Assembly (NCBI GenBank): GCA_005880315.1
Contig: VBHB01000102.1
Span: forward strand, 1 to 57,169
Length of the DNA stretch: 57,169 bases
Direction: 5' to 3'
Source of the DNA: Chloroflexota bacterium
GTDB lineage: Bacteria > Chloroflexota > Dormibacteria > Dormibacterales > Dormibacteraceae
In this document: positions 17,344 to 25,490 of the stretch, piece after piece
How the letters are laid out: each line of letters begins with the position of its first letter
How positions within the stretch are numbered: the stretch's first letter is position 1
Program-made: the position numbers and the translations under genes
The notes under the pieces: generated by a model
Seen by the model: only the letters and a program-made list of their open reading frames with translations
Databases searched by the model: none
Told to the model about the DNA's origin: nothing

Positions 17344-18665
17344 GCGTGGTCATCTTTGTCGGCCCGACGATCACCACGGCCGAAGCGCGCACTGTGCTCG
17401 ACGCCGACTATCGGCCGCCCGCCGCCGAGGGTGATGTGTATCGCGCAGCGCGCAGGCGACCTCAGGTGATCGGAATCATCGACGGCTACTTCGAGCGGCT
17501 TCCCTCCGTGTGGCACAAGGAGATCCTGTGGGCCATGAACCAGGGGATCCACGTTTTCGGCAGCGCCAGCATGGGCGCCCTCCGCGCCGCCGAGCTCGAC
17601 GCGTTCGGGATGGAAGGGGTGGGATCGATCTTCGAGGCCTACCGGGACGGATCTCTCGAGGACGACGACGAGGTGGCAGTCATCCACGCCACAGCGGAGT
17701 TCGCGTTTCGGCCCGCCTCCGAAGCGATGGTGGACATTCGCTGCACCCTTGCGAAAGCGGTCGAGGCCGGAGTTCTCAGTACGGCGAGCGCCTCGGCCAT
17801 CGAATCGGTGGCGAAGTCGATGTTCTATCCAGACCGGACCTACCAGCTGATCGCTCGCCGCGCGGCCGAGCTCGGGGTATCTCGCGCCGAGGTGGGCGCG
17901 TTCATGCGGTGGCTGCCCGAAGGCCGCGCGTCCCAAAAGCGCGCCGATGCTCTGGCCATGCTTCGACTCATCCGCGAGCGAGTCGCCAAAGGTATCGAAG
18001 CCAAGCGCGTCAACTACTTTTTCGAGAATTCGGCCATGTGGGAGCAGGCATGGCGACTCGCCGGCGAAGCCGATCGGGGTCGCGCGGAGCCGACGGAGCC
18101 GATCTTGCTCGAATCCGTGCTCGATGAGCTGCGGCTCGAAGGCGACGCATTCAAGCATGCCCAGCAGGCCGCCATCCTGCGCACCCTCGCCATCACCCAG
18201 TCGTACATCCAGGGGTTTTCGAACACTGCACCGCCAGACATCCCGAACCGGGACCAGTGGATGCGAGCAAACAACCTGGATGAGGTTCAGCTTGCCGGCC
18301 TGCTGGACGACGAAGCTCGGGTGCGGTGGGTCACCAGCCTCGCCGAGTTCGAGGCAACCGGTTACTACCTGGATCACCTACGGGTTTCCGGCGAGTATCC
18401 GAAGTTGGTCGAACGCGCCGAGCTGAAGCGCATAACGCTTGCGGAGATGGGGCTGGAGGACCCGACGCTCGCGGATGCCGGGCTCGAAATGGAGGAGCTG
18501 CTGAAGTGGTATTTCGAAGACCAGCTCGGGCGCAGCATCCCGACCGGACTTCGCGACCACACAAGGGCGCTCGGCTTCGAGAGCTTGGAGTCGTTTCAGC
18601 GGTCGCTGCTCCGCGAATACTGCTTCGTTCGGGCCCAGCGAGTCACCGGGGCCATAGGCGGCTAG
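17340..18665 (+). CDS. tfuA: TfuA-like protein, partner of YcaO
   Basis: A 441-aa protein whose N-terminal ~230 residues match the TfuA-like family: IFVGPTITTAEARTVL, then PPAAEGDVYRAA, IGIIDGYFERLPSVWHKEIL, HVFGSASMGALRAAEL and a C-terminal acidic DDDEVAVIHA stretch. TfuA proteins work with YcaO in trifolitoxin synthesis and in thioamidation of methyl-coenzyme M reductase and thioviridamide-type peptides, probably by supplying sulfur or assisting catalysis. The remaining ~200 residues are a helical extension seen in long TfuA homologues. The ATG overlaps the ycaO stop. No sulfur-donating rhodanese or ThiF-like gene lies beside it. Confidence 0.88.
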   Translation: MSVVIFVGPTITTAEARTVLDADYRPPAAEGDVYRAARRRPQVIGIIDGYFERLPSVWHKEILWAMNQGIHVFGSASMGALRAAELDAFGMEGVGSIFEAYRDGSLEDDDEVAVIHATAEFAFRPASEAMVDIRCTLAKAVEAGVLSTASASAIESVAKSMFYPDRTYQLIARRAAELGVSRAEVGAFMRWLPEGRASQKRADALAMLRLIRERVAKGIEAKRVNYFFENSAMWEQAWRLAGEADRGRAEPTEPILLESVLDELRLEGDAFKHAQQAAILRTLAITQSYIQGFSNTAPPDIPNRDQWMRANNLDEVQLAGLLDDEARVRWVTSLAEFEATGYYLDHLRVSGEYPKLVERAELKRITLAEMGLEDPTLADAGLEMEELLKWYFEDQLGRSIPTGLRDHTRALGFESLESFQRSLLREYCFVRAQRVTGAIGG

Positions 18666-18678
18666 CATTCGCGGCATC

Positions 18679-21600
18679 GTGGCCGTGGTTCGGGCCCTGT
18701 GCCCGGTGCTCGTCGGCCGCGAATCGGAGCTGACCGAGCTCGAGGATGCACTGTTGGCGGCGATTCGCGGCGAAGGCCGGATGCTGCTGCTGGCCGGGGA
18801 TGCCGGCATGGGCAAGACCCGACTGGCGACCGAGCTCGGAGAGCGCGCGCGTGGGATCGGGGCCGCTTACTTGAGCGGCGGCTGCTCGGACGCGCCTCTT
18901 GCGCTGCCATACCTTCCCTTCCTCGAGGCGCTCGGAAACTACGTCGCGCGCGCTGACCTGGCGGCGCTGCGCGAGCGCCTCGGCAGATCCGCCGCGGAGC
19001 TCGGCAATCTCTTCCCCAGGCTCGGACCCGCGCCCTCGGAAGCAGGTGATCCGAGCCAGGCCAAGCTCCGATTCTTCGAGGCGATCCTGCATTTGCTCGA
19101 GGTCGTCGCGGCGGAGTCCGGCTTGCTGCTCGTGGTCGAGGACCTTCACGGGGCGGACGCTTCGACAAGGGAGTTGCTGGACTTCCTCGCCCGCCGCCTC
19201 CCCGGCGCGCGCGTACTGGTGCTGGGAACGTTCAGGGCCGAGGAGATCGGCCGCAAACACCCGCTCCTGCCGAACATCCAGGGCTGGCGCCGGAGCGGCC
19301 TCGCCCAGGTGGTCGAGCTGAAACCGCTCGACGCCCGATCGGTGGCGGGAATGGTGGAGGCAATCTTCGATGACCCGGCCCAGGCCGACACCGGGCCATT
19401 CCTGCACGAGCGCTGCGAGGGCAATCCGTTCGTGCTCGAGGAGCTCTTGAAGGAGGCGCTCGACAGGGGCGACATCTTTCAAACCGAACAGGGCTGGGGG
19501 CGCAAGGAGCTCACCGACTTCAGGCTGCCCAAAACCGTTCGCGATACGATCCTCCTTCGGCTCGAGCGCCTTCAAGACGGCCAGGTTCGAATGCTGAGAG
19601 CCGCCGCGGTCCTGGGTGACAGCTTCAAAGACTCCACGCTGCTCGCGGTCGCGGGCCAGGACCTGCCTGCCGTCCAGGAAGCGCTGCGCGCGTGTGTGCA
19701 GGAGCAGCTTCTGCACGAGCAGCTCGACAGCATCGGCATGTACCGATTCCGGCATTCGCTGACTCGCGAGGCCGTCTACGAAGACCTGGTCTCGACTGAG
19801 CGGCAGGAGTATCACAGCCGCGCGGCGGATGCGCTGCGCGCTGAGTCCGGCTCCAACCCGGTCCAGATCGCGAATCACCTCTTCGCGGCGGGCCGATCAG
19901 AAGAAGCGGTGCCGCTCTGCCTGACGGCCGCAGCCCAGGCCCAAGAGACCTGGGCGCTGCTGGATGCCGCGAACCTCTATGAGAAAGCCCTGCCGTATGT
20001 GCGCGATCCACTGGCCCGCGCCGATGTCCTGGAGCGGCTCGGGCGCTGCCTCAGCCATGCTGACCGGCCAGGCGCGGCCAGCGCCGCGGAGCGCAACCTC
20101 CTCGAAGCGGTGCGGCTGTTCGAAAGCGCCGGCGAGCGCGTCAAGGCGGCGCGCGTGCGCGTGGACCTGGCCGCGGCGTACTACCCGCGCCTGCGCCATG
20201 CCCAGGCTGAAAATGAGCTGCGGCTCGCAGTCGGCGTGCTCGAGCCTCTTGGGCCGAGCGCGGAGCTGGCCGACGCCTACAACCAGCTCTCCTTTTTCAG
20301 GGTCGTCGAGCTCGACGGGCCCGGGTGCACCGAGTGGGCGAAAAAAGCGCTGGCCGCAGCCGAGGAGGCAGGCGCCGGCCTGGCCGAAGTTCGCGCGCAG
20401 AACCTGTTCGGCCTGGGCCTGGCCTGCGAAGGCCGCGTCGACGAGGCCCTCGAGTGGCTCGACCGCTCGTCGTCCATGGCCGTCAGGCGCGGATGGAGCT
20501 GGTACGCGCTGGCCTCGATGAACAACTCTCTGATCTTGCTGCCGCTCGAGCGCTGGGACGAGGTGCCGGCGCGGCTCGACCGGATGCGGGCGGTCGATCC
20601 AGACCATTTCACGACCCTGAACTGCGAGGCCTGGGCATGGGTCGGACAGGGGTTTCCTGCCCGGGCCGCTCAAGTGGCCGAAAAGGCACGCCAGGCGTCG
20701 GCCAGCCGAGAGTGGGCGGTGAGCGTGTTCTGGACGAACTGCACGCTGGCGCTTGCCTACTCGGCGATGGGGCGTCTGGACGACGCCCGCCGCGCGCTGC
20801 CGCGTGCGGATCCCACGCTTCACAAGCAGGACCAGCTCTCATTGTGGGGAGCCGAGCTGCAGCTCGTCGTCGCCGGCGGCAGGCCCGGTGCCGGCGTCGT
20901 GGCGGCACGGCCCGTGGAGGACCTGGTCCCCGGCTGGGCATGGGCGCTGGAACGGGTCCTTGCCCTCCAGGCCCTGGTCGACCTCGGCGCCGCCGAGCAG
21001 GTCGAAGGCGACTTGCGAGCCGCCCCGGACACCGGCTTTTTCAGGGCTGTCCGCATCGATCTTGCCCGCCTACGGGCCGACCATGCGGAGGTCCTCGCCA
21101 AGGCCCCTGGCCTCATTCAACTCGCCAGTCGCGTCGGCGCCCGGCTGTTCGCCGACCGTGCGCGGCTTGCGCTGGCGGAGGCGAGCGCAGGCTCGGGTGA
21201 CCGCGGGGCCGCGGCCGCCTTGCTCCAGGAGGTGATGACCAGCGCGCTGGAACGCGAGCACTGGTGGCAGCAGGAGCAGGCGCGGCACCTGGCCGACAGG
21301 TTGGGCATCCGCCTCGTCGAAGACGTGACCCCAGCGCGCGAAGAGGAGCCCCAGGCCACGGGCGAGCGTTTCGTTACCGTCCTGTTCGCCGACGTCCGTG
21401 GCTATTCCGCCATGACGCGGAAGGTGGCGCCGGCAGTGATGGCCGACAAGATCGCTTCGCTGCAGCGCTCAGCCGCACGCGAGGTCGCGCGCCACCATGG
21501 AACCGTGGACAAGTTCGCCGGCGACGCCGTGATGGCGACCTTCAACGTAAGGGGCGCGACCGTGGACCATGCCAGCCATGCTCTGAGGACCGCGATCGCC

Positions 21601-21873
21601 ATCCGCGACCGAGCACGTTATCTCGGCCTGGCGCTCGGGATCGGGATCGCGACAGGCCCGGCCATCGTCGGCCGGCTCAGCCCGGGTGCCAATGTGAGTG
21701 TCCTCGGCGAGACCACGAACCTGGCTTCGCGCCTGCAAGCGCAGGCGGGACCGAACCAGATCATGGTCAGCGAGGAGGCATGGAGGCGATTGCGCGACCA
21801 CATCGACGGCACGGCGGAGACGCTCGAGCTGAAGGGATTCGACCGCCCGGTGGCGGCATACCGGGTGGGTTGA
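18679..21873 (+). CDS. AAA-ATPase/TPR receptor with C-terminal class III adenylate cyclase
   Basis: A 1064-aa protein. The AAA/STAND N-terminus has VGRESEL and Walker A GDAGMGKTRLA (residues ~40-50). The middle (~330-880) is made of helical TPR-like repeats. A class III cyclase domain begins at ~897. It keeps the full catalytic set: metal Asp in LFADVRGYS and FAGDAVMATF, the base-recognising Lys in TVDKFAGD, and transition-state Asn and Arg in GETTNLASRL. It should make cAMP (or cGMP). The GTG at 18679 lies 13 bp after tfuA. Only 7 bp separate its stop from a CRP-type regulator gene, so producer and receiver of the signal are probably co-transcribed. What the TPR region senses is unknown. Confidence 0.88.
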   Translation: MAVVRALCPVLVGRESELTELEDALLAAIRGEGRMLLLAGDAGMGKTRLATELGERARGIGAAYLSGGCSDAPLALPYLPFLEALGNYVARADLAALRERLGRSAAELGNLFPRLGPAPSEAGDPSQAKLRFFEAILHLLEVVAAESGLLLVVEDLHGADASTRELLDFLARRLPGARVLVLGTFRAEEIGRKHPLLPNIQGWRRSGLAQVVELKPLDARSVAGMVEAIFDDPAQADTGPFLHERCEGNPFVLEELLKEALDRGDIFQTEQGWGRKELTDFRLPKTVRDTILLRLERLQDGQVRMLRAAAVLGDSFKDSTLLAVAGQDLPAVQEALRACVQEQLLHEQLDSIGMYRFRHSLTREAVYEDLVSTERQEYHSRAADALRAESGSNPVQIANHLFAAGRSEEAVPLCLTAAAQAQETWALLDAANLYEKALPYVRDPLARADVLERLGRCLSHADRPGAASAAERNLLEAVRLFESAGERVKAARVRVDLAAAYYPRLRHAQAENELRLAVGVLEPLGPSAELADAYNQLSFFRVVELDGPGCTEWAKKALAAAEEAGAGLAEVRAQNLFGLGLACEGRVDEALEWLDRSSSMAVRRGWSWYALASMNNSLILLPLERWDEVPARLDRMRAVDPDHFTTLNCEAWAWVGQGFPARAAQVAEKARQASASREWAVSVFWTNCTLALAYSAMGRLDDARRALPRADPTLHKQDQLSLWGAELQLVVAGGRPGAGVVAARPVEDLVPGWAWALERVLALQALVDLGAAEQVEGDLRAAPDTGFFRAVRIDLARLRADHAEVLAKAPGLIQLASRVGARLFADRARLALAEASAGSGDRGAAAALLQEVMTSALEREHWWQQEQARHLADRLGIRLVEDVTPAREEEPQATGERFVTVLFADVRGYSAMTRKVAPAVMADKIASLQRSAAREVARHHGTVDKFAGDAVMATFNVRGATVDHASHALRTAIAIRDRARYLGLALGIGIATGPAIVGRLSPGANVSVLGETTNLASRLQAQAGPNQIMVSEEAWRRLRDHIDGTAETLELKGFDRPVAAYRVG

Positions 21874-21880
21874 GTCTCAG

Positions 21881-22573
21881 ATGACAGCACCCGCCGAGGC
21901 TCTGGCTCTTCTGGGCGCGACGCCTCTGTTCGCGGGCGTGGCGTCCGCGGACCTCGAACCCCTGCTCGCCGATTTTCGCCTTCGACGCTTCGCCGCCGAC
22001 TCATACATCTTTCGGGAGGGTGATCCCGGCGATCACATGCACCTGGTCACTCGTGGCGAGGTGAAGATTTCGCGTACGACCGAGGCCGGCAGCGAGGTCG
22101 TCTTCGCAGTGCTCGGCGCCGGCGACGTGTTCGGTGAGCTTGCCGTCCTGCAGGAAAACGCCACGAGAAGCGCGGACGCCCAGGCGCTGGCCGAAACGGA
22201 ATGCTATGTCCTGCACAGGCAAGCCGTGGTCGCATTTCTCGTTGCCCACCCGGCCGTCATGTGGCGTCTTGTCACGGTTCTGAGCGACTACATCCGCCGC
22301 AAGGACGAGGCGTATTCCGACCTGGCCTTCAACGACATCCCCGGCCGTGTCGCACGAAAGCTGCTCGAGCTGGCCGCAGCCCGCGGCGGTTCGGGCGCCG
22401 AAGCGCAGGTCACGGTGCCGCTTTCGCAACGCACGCTCGCCGGACTCGTGGGGGCCAGCCGAGAGAACGTCAACCGCGCCCTCAGCCGTTTTGCCGCGCT
22501 CGGCGCGATCAAGCTGGAGCGCGGTCGAGTCACCGTGCTGCGCCCGGAGGAGCTTCGCCGCCGCAGCCTCTGA
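21881..22573 (+). CDS. crp-like: Crp/Fnr-family transcriptional regulator
   Basis: A 230-aa regulator. The cyclic-nucleotide-binding beta-roll spans residues ~15-125, with the phosphate-binding cassette GDVFGELAVLQENATRSADA: the Gly-Glu-Leu and Arg-Ser/Thr-Ala positions of cAMP-binding CRPs are kept. The C-terminal HTH_Crp (LSQRTLAGLVGASRENVNRAL) has the typical recognition helix. There is no Fnr Cys cluster, so it is not an oxygen sensor. It follows the adenylate cyclase gene by 7 bp. A CRP-like operator lies just after its stop codon. Confidence 0.9.
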   Translation: MTAPAEALALLGATPLFAGVASADLEPLLADFRLRRFAADSYIFREGDPGDHMHLVTRGEVKISRTTEAGSEVVFAVLGAGDVFGELAVLQENATRSADAQALAETECYVLHRQAVVAFLVAHPAVMWRLVTVLSDYIRRKDEAYSDLAFNDIPGRVARKLLELAAARGGSGAEAQVTVPLSQRTLAGLVGASRENVNRALSRFAALGAIKLERGRVTVLRPEELRRRSL

Positions 22574-22579
22574 TCGTCG

Positions 22580-22595
22580 TGTGTCGAACATCACG
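22580..22595. promoter_or_regulatory. CRP-like operator
   Basis: TGTGT, six bases, TCACG: eight of ten matches to TGTGA-N6-TCACA with exact spacing. It lies between the crp-like stop (22573) and the small membrane-protein gene at 22686. An additional CATCAC/GTGATG inverted repeat overlaps its right half. Confidence 0.4.
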
Positions 22596-22685
22596 CACCG
22601 ATGGTGATGCGCGGCATAGGAGTGACGCCCGAGCCCGCATACGCTCGGTTCGTCCCGCCAGAAAAAGTAATTCAGAGGATGTGAA

Positions 22686-22946
22686 ATGGAAGCCAGACGG
22701 ACGTTTCAAGGCGAAGCAAGCGGATCGAAGTTCTGGATCGTCGTCGCCGCGCTGTTGGCAGTGATGGCCCTGGCCGTCGCCGGCCTTTACATCAGCAAGG
22801 CCGCGAGCTCGACCTCGGCCGCCACACCGGCGACCAAGCACGTTGTGCTCTCGGGACCCGGACCGATGGCGCCGAACGTCAAGGACCGTGACCCCGAGAC
22901 TTCTGTGCCGGCCGTGCGATCACTCAAGCACCCGGGCTACATCTAG
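22686..22946 (+). CDS. Small single-pass membrane protein, function unknown
   Basis: An 86-aa protein with a basic/polar N-terminus, one membrane helix at residues ~17-37 (FWIVVAALLAVMALAVAGLY) and a Ser/Thr/Ala/Pro-rich outside tail ending in HPGYI. AGAGGA lies 7-8 nt before the ATG. It sits downstream of the CRP-like site and ends just before a perfect terminator, so it is probably a monocistronic unit under CRP control (inference). No family recognised. Confidence 0.7.
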   Translation: MEARRTFQGEASGSKFWIVVAALLAVMALAVAGLYISKAASSTSAATPATKHVVLSGPGPMAPNVKDRDPETSVPAVRSLKHPGYI

Positions 22947-22961
22947 GTCTTACCCCTCGTC

Positions 22962-23000
22962 GTGGAGCGGCGCTCCCCCATAGCGCCGCTCCACTTTTTT
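22962..23000 (+). terminator. Strong Rho-independent terminator
   Basis: A perfect 13-bp stem (GTGGAGCGGCGCT at 22962-22974 with its complement at 22982-22994), a 7-nt loop (CCCCCAT) and a TTTTTT run. It ends the small membrane-protein transcript, 16 nt after its stop. Confidence 0.9.
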
Positions 23001-23006
23001 GTTTGC

Positions 23007-23084
23007 GATTCCGCACGTCTGGCGCCAAACGAGCCCTTGCGCTCGCGGAATTCCGCGTTTTTGGCGTCAGCGGTGCTTTATGCC
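23007..23084. repeat. 78-bp dispersed repeat, copy 1
   Basis: Begins GATTCCGCACGT, then GGCGCCAAACG, and ends TTGGCGTCA...GTGC.TTATGC. The same 78-bp element occurs at 48420-48497. The first part is a near-palindrome around GGCGCC. It lies between a terminator and the end of the convergent imm1-like gene. Confidence 0.7.
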
Positions 23085-23100
23085 AACGGAGAACGGGTCA

Positions 23101-23526
23101 TCAGTAGCAGTGGTCGTCCCAGGGCAGATCCGGGGCGAGCGTTCCGTCCTCGAGCCATTTACGTACTCCCTTGAGAGCGAGCTGCTCGGAGACGAAAAAG
23201 TTCCTCGGTATCGTCGTCTCCTGGTCCCACTCGATGGGAATCTCCGGCCCGCCGTTGTGTCCGGTGACCTTGGTGCAGTGCTGCGTAAGGCCATCCTCTG
23301 AGCTGTGGATGAGCGTCCATCCAAACGGGGCGACCCCGATCGCGAGGAAGCCCCAGGACTTGTCGTTGGCCTCGAGCGTCAGCCCTGGGTATCTGCCCGC
23401 GGTCACCTTGTATCGCTCTAGAAGTTGTGCCGCCCGCGTCGCCACCTCGTCCGGCGTCGCGATCTCCTCCGAGCTCTCCTTGTAGGTCTTCGGGTCCCAG
23501 CTGAGCAGACGAGCTCGGGCTGTCAT
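23101..23526 (-). CDS. Imm1-like immunity protein
   Basis: A 141-aa soluble protein resembling the Imm1 family of polymorphic toxin immunity proteins: ATPDEVATRAAQLL near the N-terminus, a central beta region with SWGFLAIGVAPFGWTLIHS, and a C-terminal FVSEQLALKGVRKWL with a WDDH end. Imm1 proteins commonly accompany SCP1.201/DddA-type deaminase toxins (family knowledge), and the upstream gene encodes exactly such a toxin. The ATG overlaps the toxin stop as ATGA, which ensures co-translation. It should bind and neutralise the deaminase in the producing cell. Confidence 0.8.
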   Translation of the reverse strand: MTARARLLSWDPKTYKESSEEIATPDEVATRAAQLLERYKVTAGRYPGLTLEANDKSWGFLAIGVAPFGWTLIHSSEDGLTQHCTKVTGHNGGPEIPIEWDQETTIPRNFFVSEQLALKGVRKWLEDGTLAPDLPWDDHCY

Positions 23527-24872
23527 TTCTCGACCCACCCGGGCACCCCTCCGGTGAAATCCCACTCGCCCACCGTGCCGTCGACATTGAGGAAATGGAC
23601 CCTCAGCGTGGAACCTTCCGGCAGGAGCTTGAAGAGAACGGTCCGGCAATTGGCCGCGCCGGGGCCGCAGGGCGGCTTGTTGATAAACAGATCGGCATTC
23701 TTGATTCCAAGCTCGTTCATGATTCCGGCCGCGTGGCCTTCGACATGCTTCCAGGCGAAGGTCAGTCCCGAACCCTTTCCGCCCTCGAGGTTGTCGGTCA
23801 GCCATGTGCCCGGACCTTGCGTGCCACTCCTGAGCGGCACCTCCACATTCCCGACGCGCAAGATGCCCTGCGCCGGCGGCCCGTCGTAGGCAGGGACGTT
23901 GGGGTGGAGATCACTACCGATCGCGCTCAGGTCGTCGTTACCCAGGTTGGTCAGCTCGAGTCGAACGCGAATCCTGCGCCCCCCGATCTCCGCCCCGGCG
24001 GCGCCGCCGACCCCGCCGGCCACCACATCGAGGGCGTCCACCTGGCCGTACTGGATCTCGTCGAGCACCACCGAGGTGCCGGCGCCGCTCGCACCGCCGA
24101 CGGCGAGACGTCCGAGCCTCGTCGTCATGAGCACGGAAACCGATTCAGGAAGGAACGCGTCGCCCGCGGCCGTGACACCGACCCCGAGCGTTCCACCCAC
24201 GAAGCCGCCTGCGGCGCCCATCTCGCCCCACTGCAGCACCTCGCTCCAGCTGAAGTCTTTCTGGTCGTGAAAGAGCCAGATCTTCTCGGGCTGGATCGCA
24301 CCCGCGTCGATCGCCATCGCATCGACGGCGCCGAAGACAGCCCCGACCATGATCGTGGCCACGATGTCCGCAGCTGTCGCCGTCAGGGTCATACCGACAC
24401 CTGCGGCGCTCGCCACCAACCCCGCCGAGACCGCACCGGCCGCGACGTCGGAGATTCCAACCGTGAGCACGCTGAGCGCCACCCCGATGACTACGGCCGT
24501 GGCCACCTCGGCCACCAGTCGCTCGACCTGCTGGCGCGCCTCGTCGACCGCTTTCGCGTACTGGTCCAGGGCGTCGGCCATGGCGAGGCATGCTTGCGAG
24601 CAGGAAGGCAGGTAACCGTTGGCGCCTGTCCACTTCTGCCAGTAGGCTCCGAAGGCGGCCATCGCTCGACCGTCGTTGTCCGCGGCGACGTTCAGCGCCG
24701 CCGACTGGCTTGCGATCTGAACCCTCTCGAGCGCGTGCGCCATGTCGCGCCAGGCTCGTGCCGCCGCCCGCAGCTTTTCCGAATCCGCGGCCGGCCACCA
24801 GATGCCTGCCTGCACGTGCTGGACTTTGTCGTCCTGCTTGGTGTGCTGTTGCGGAGGAACGAAGCCGGGCAT
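23523..24872 (-). CDS. Type VII-secreted polymorphic toxin with DddA/SCP1.201-like deaminase domain
   Basis: A 449-aa toxin. Residues ~25-115 form a CpnT/WXG-like helical targeting domain (WWPAADSEKLRAAARAW). Residues ~115-290 are Ala/Gly-rich and hydrophobic, as in translocation regions of such toxins. The C-terminal ~80 residues match SCP1.201-like deaminases: HVEGHA with zinc ligand His376 and catalytic Glu378, then PPC402 and a second Cys409, followed by the typical KLLPEGSTLRVH. DddA, a member of this family, deaminates cytosine in double-stranded DNA; the substrate here is unproven. The stop overlaps the Imm1 gene, and an EspC-like partner ends directly before its ATG. Confidence 0.88.
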   Translation of the reverse strand: MPGFVPPQQHTKQDDKVQHVQAGIWWPAADSEKLRAAARAWRDMAHALERVQIASQSAALNVAADNDGRAMAAFGAYWQKWTGANGYLPSCSQACLAMADALDQYAKAVDEARQQVERLVAEVATAVVIGVALSVLTVGISDVAAGAVSAGLVASAAGVGMTLTATAADIVATIMVGAVFGAVDAMAIDAGAIQPEKIWLFHDQKDFSWSEVLQWGEMGAAGGFVGGTLGVGVTAAGDAFLPESVSVLMTTRLGRLAVGGASGAGTSVVLDEIQYGQVDALDVVAGGVGGAAGAEIGGRRIRVRLELTNLGNDDLSAIGSDLHPNVPAYDGPPAQGILRVGNVEVPLRSGTQGPGTWLTDNLEGGKGSGLTFAWKHVEGHAAGIMNELGIKNADLFINKPPCGPGAANCRTVLFKLLPEGSTLRVHFLNVDGTVGEWDFTGGVPGWVEK

Positions 24873-25178
24873 CTACCGGCTGCGCACCTGGCTCGCCGAG
24901 TCGCCGCCCAGGTAGTTCGTGGCCATCACATCGAAGGCGTCGCCGATGCCTCCGAGGCCCTCGACCAGGTTGGCCATCGCCTTGTCGAGCTTGGCCACGT
25001 TGGGCTTGTACGCGGCCCCGAATGTGTGCCCCTGCTCGTCGTCTCCGCAGACGTCGCCGAGCGCACTCAGGCTCTCTCTCAGCCGGGCGAGCGCGGCATC
25101 CAGCTCGACGCTCTCGAGTGAGAATCGGGCCGACGCGCGCAGCAGACTCTCCGGGTCGACGGAGAACTCTTCTGGCAT
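24873..25178 (-). CDS. EspC/WXG100-like type VII secretion partner
   Basis: A 101-aa all-helical protein with a helix-turn-helix hairpin pattern and a central GHTFGAAYKPN, resembling ESX secretion-associated (EspC-like) proteins rather than WxG proteins; the WxG turn is absent. AGGTCGCG precedes the ATG. Its TAG abuts the toxin ATG, so the two are coupled. It probably forms a heterodimer with the N-terminal domain of the toxin for export (inference from family). Confidence 0.8.
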   Translation of the reverse strand: MPEEFSVDPESLLRASARFSLESVELDAALARLRESLSALGDVCGDDEQGHTFGAAYKPNVAKLDKAMANLVEGLGGIGDAFDVMATNYLGGDSASQVRSR

Positions 25179-25185
25179 CGCGACC

Positions 25186-25482
25186 TCAGGTCCAGATCGA
25201 GCTGTTCTTACGCTCCGTGCTCGCGTAGTTGTCGCCAGCTGTTCGCAAGGCCTGCGCCATCTGCCGGAGCACCTGGTTCATATCGTTCGCGCTTGCGTCC
25301 CACCGGGACTGCAGCGCCTGGTATTCGCTGGATGCGTCGCCGGACCAGCTCGCGACCATGGGCGCGAGGTAGGCCTTGAGGTCGCTCAGCTGCTGCGCGA
25401 TTTGCGATGCGACGGAGTCCGTGTCCATCGCCGCCTCGTTGATGGCGCCGAAGGTGACGAGAATGTGACCGTCGTGGCTCAT
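25186..25482 (-). CDS. WXG100 family protein (EsxA/EsxB-like)
   Basis: A 98-aa helical hairpin with the turn motif WSGDA in mid-protein and a C-terminal amphipathic helix (NQVLRQMAQALRTAGDNY) with the Y-x-x-x-E-like export end (YASTE). A strong AGGAGG precedes the ATG at 25482. It is 8 bp downstream of the other WXG100 gene; such tandem pairs form the secreted heterodimer of ESX systems. It should be a substrate or chaperone of EccC. Confidence 0.92.
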   Translation of the reverse strand: MSHDGHILVTFGAINEAAMDTDSVASQIAQQLSDLKAYLAPMVASWSGDASSEYQALQSRWDASANDMNQVLRQMAQALRTAGDNYASTERKNSSIWT

Positions 25483-25490
25483 TTCTCCTC

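Noticed and set aside
23595-25121. Long + strand open frame (508 aa) opposite the toxin and EspC-like genes
   Set aside because: It is antisense to well-supported genes with ribosome sites, and it has the His/Arg/Gly-rich composition of a shadow frame.
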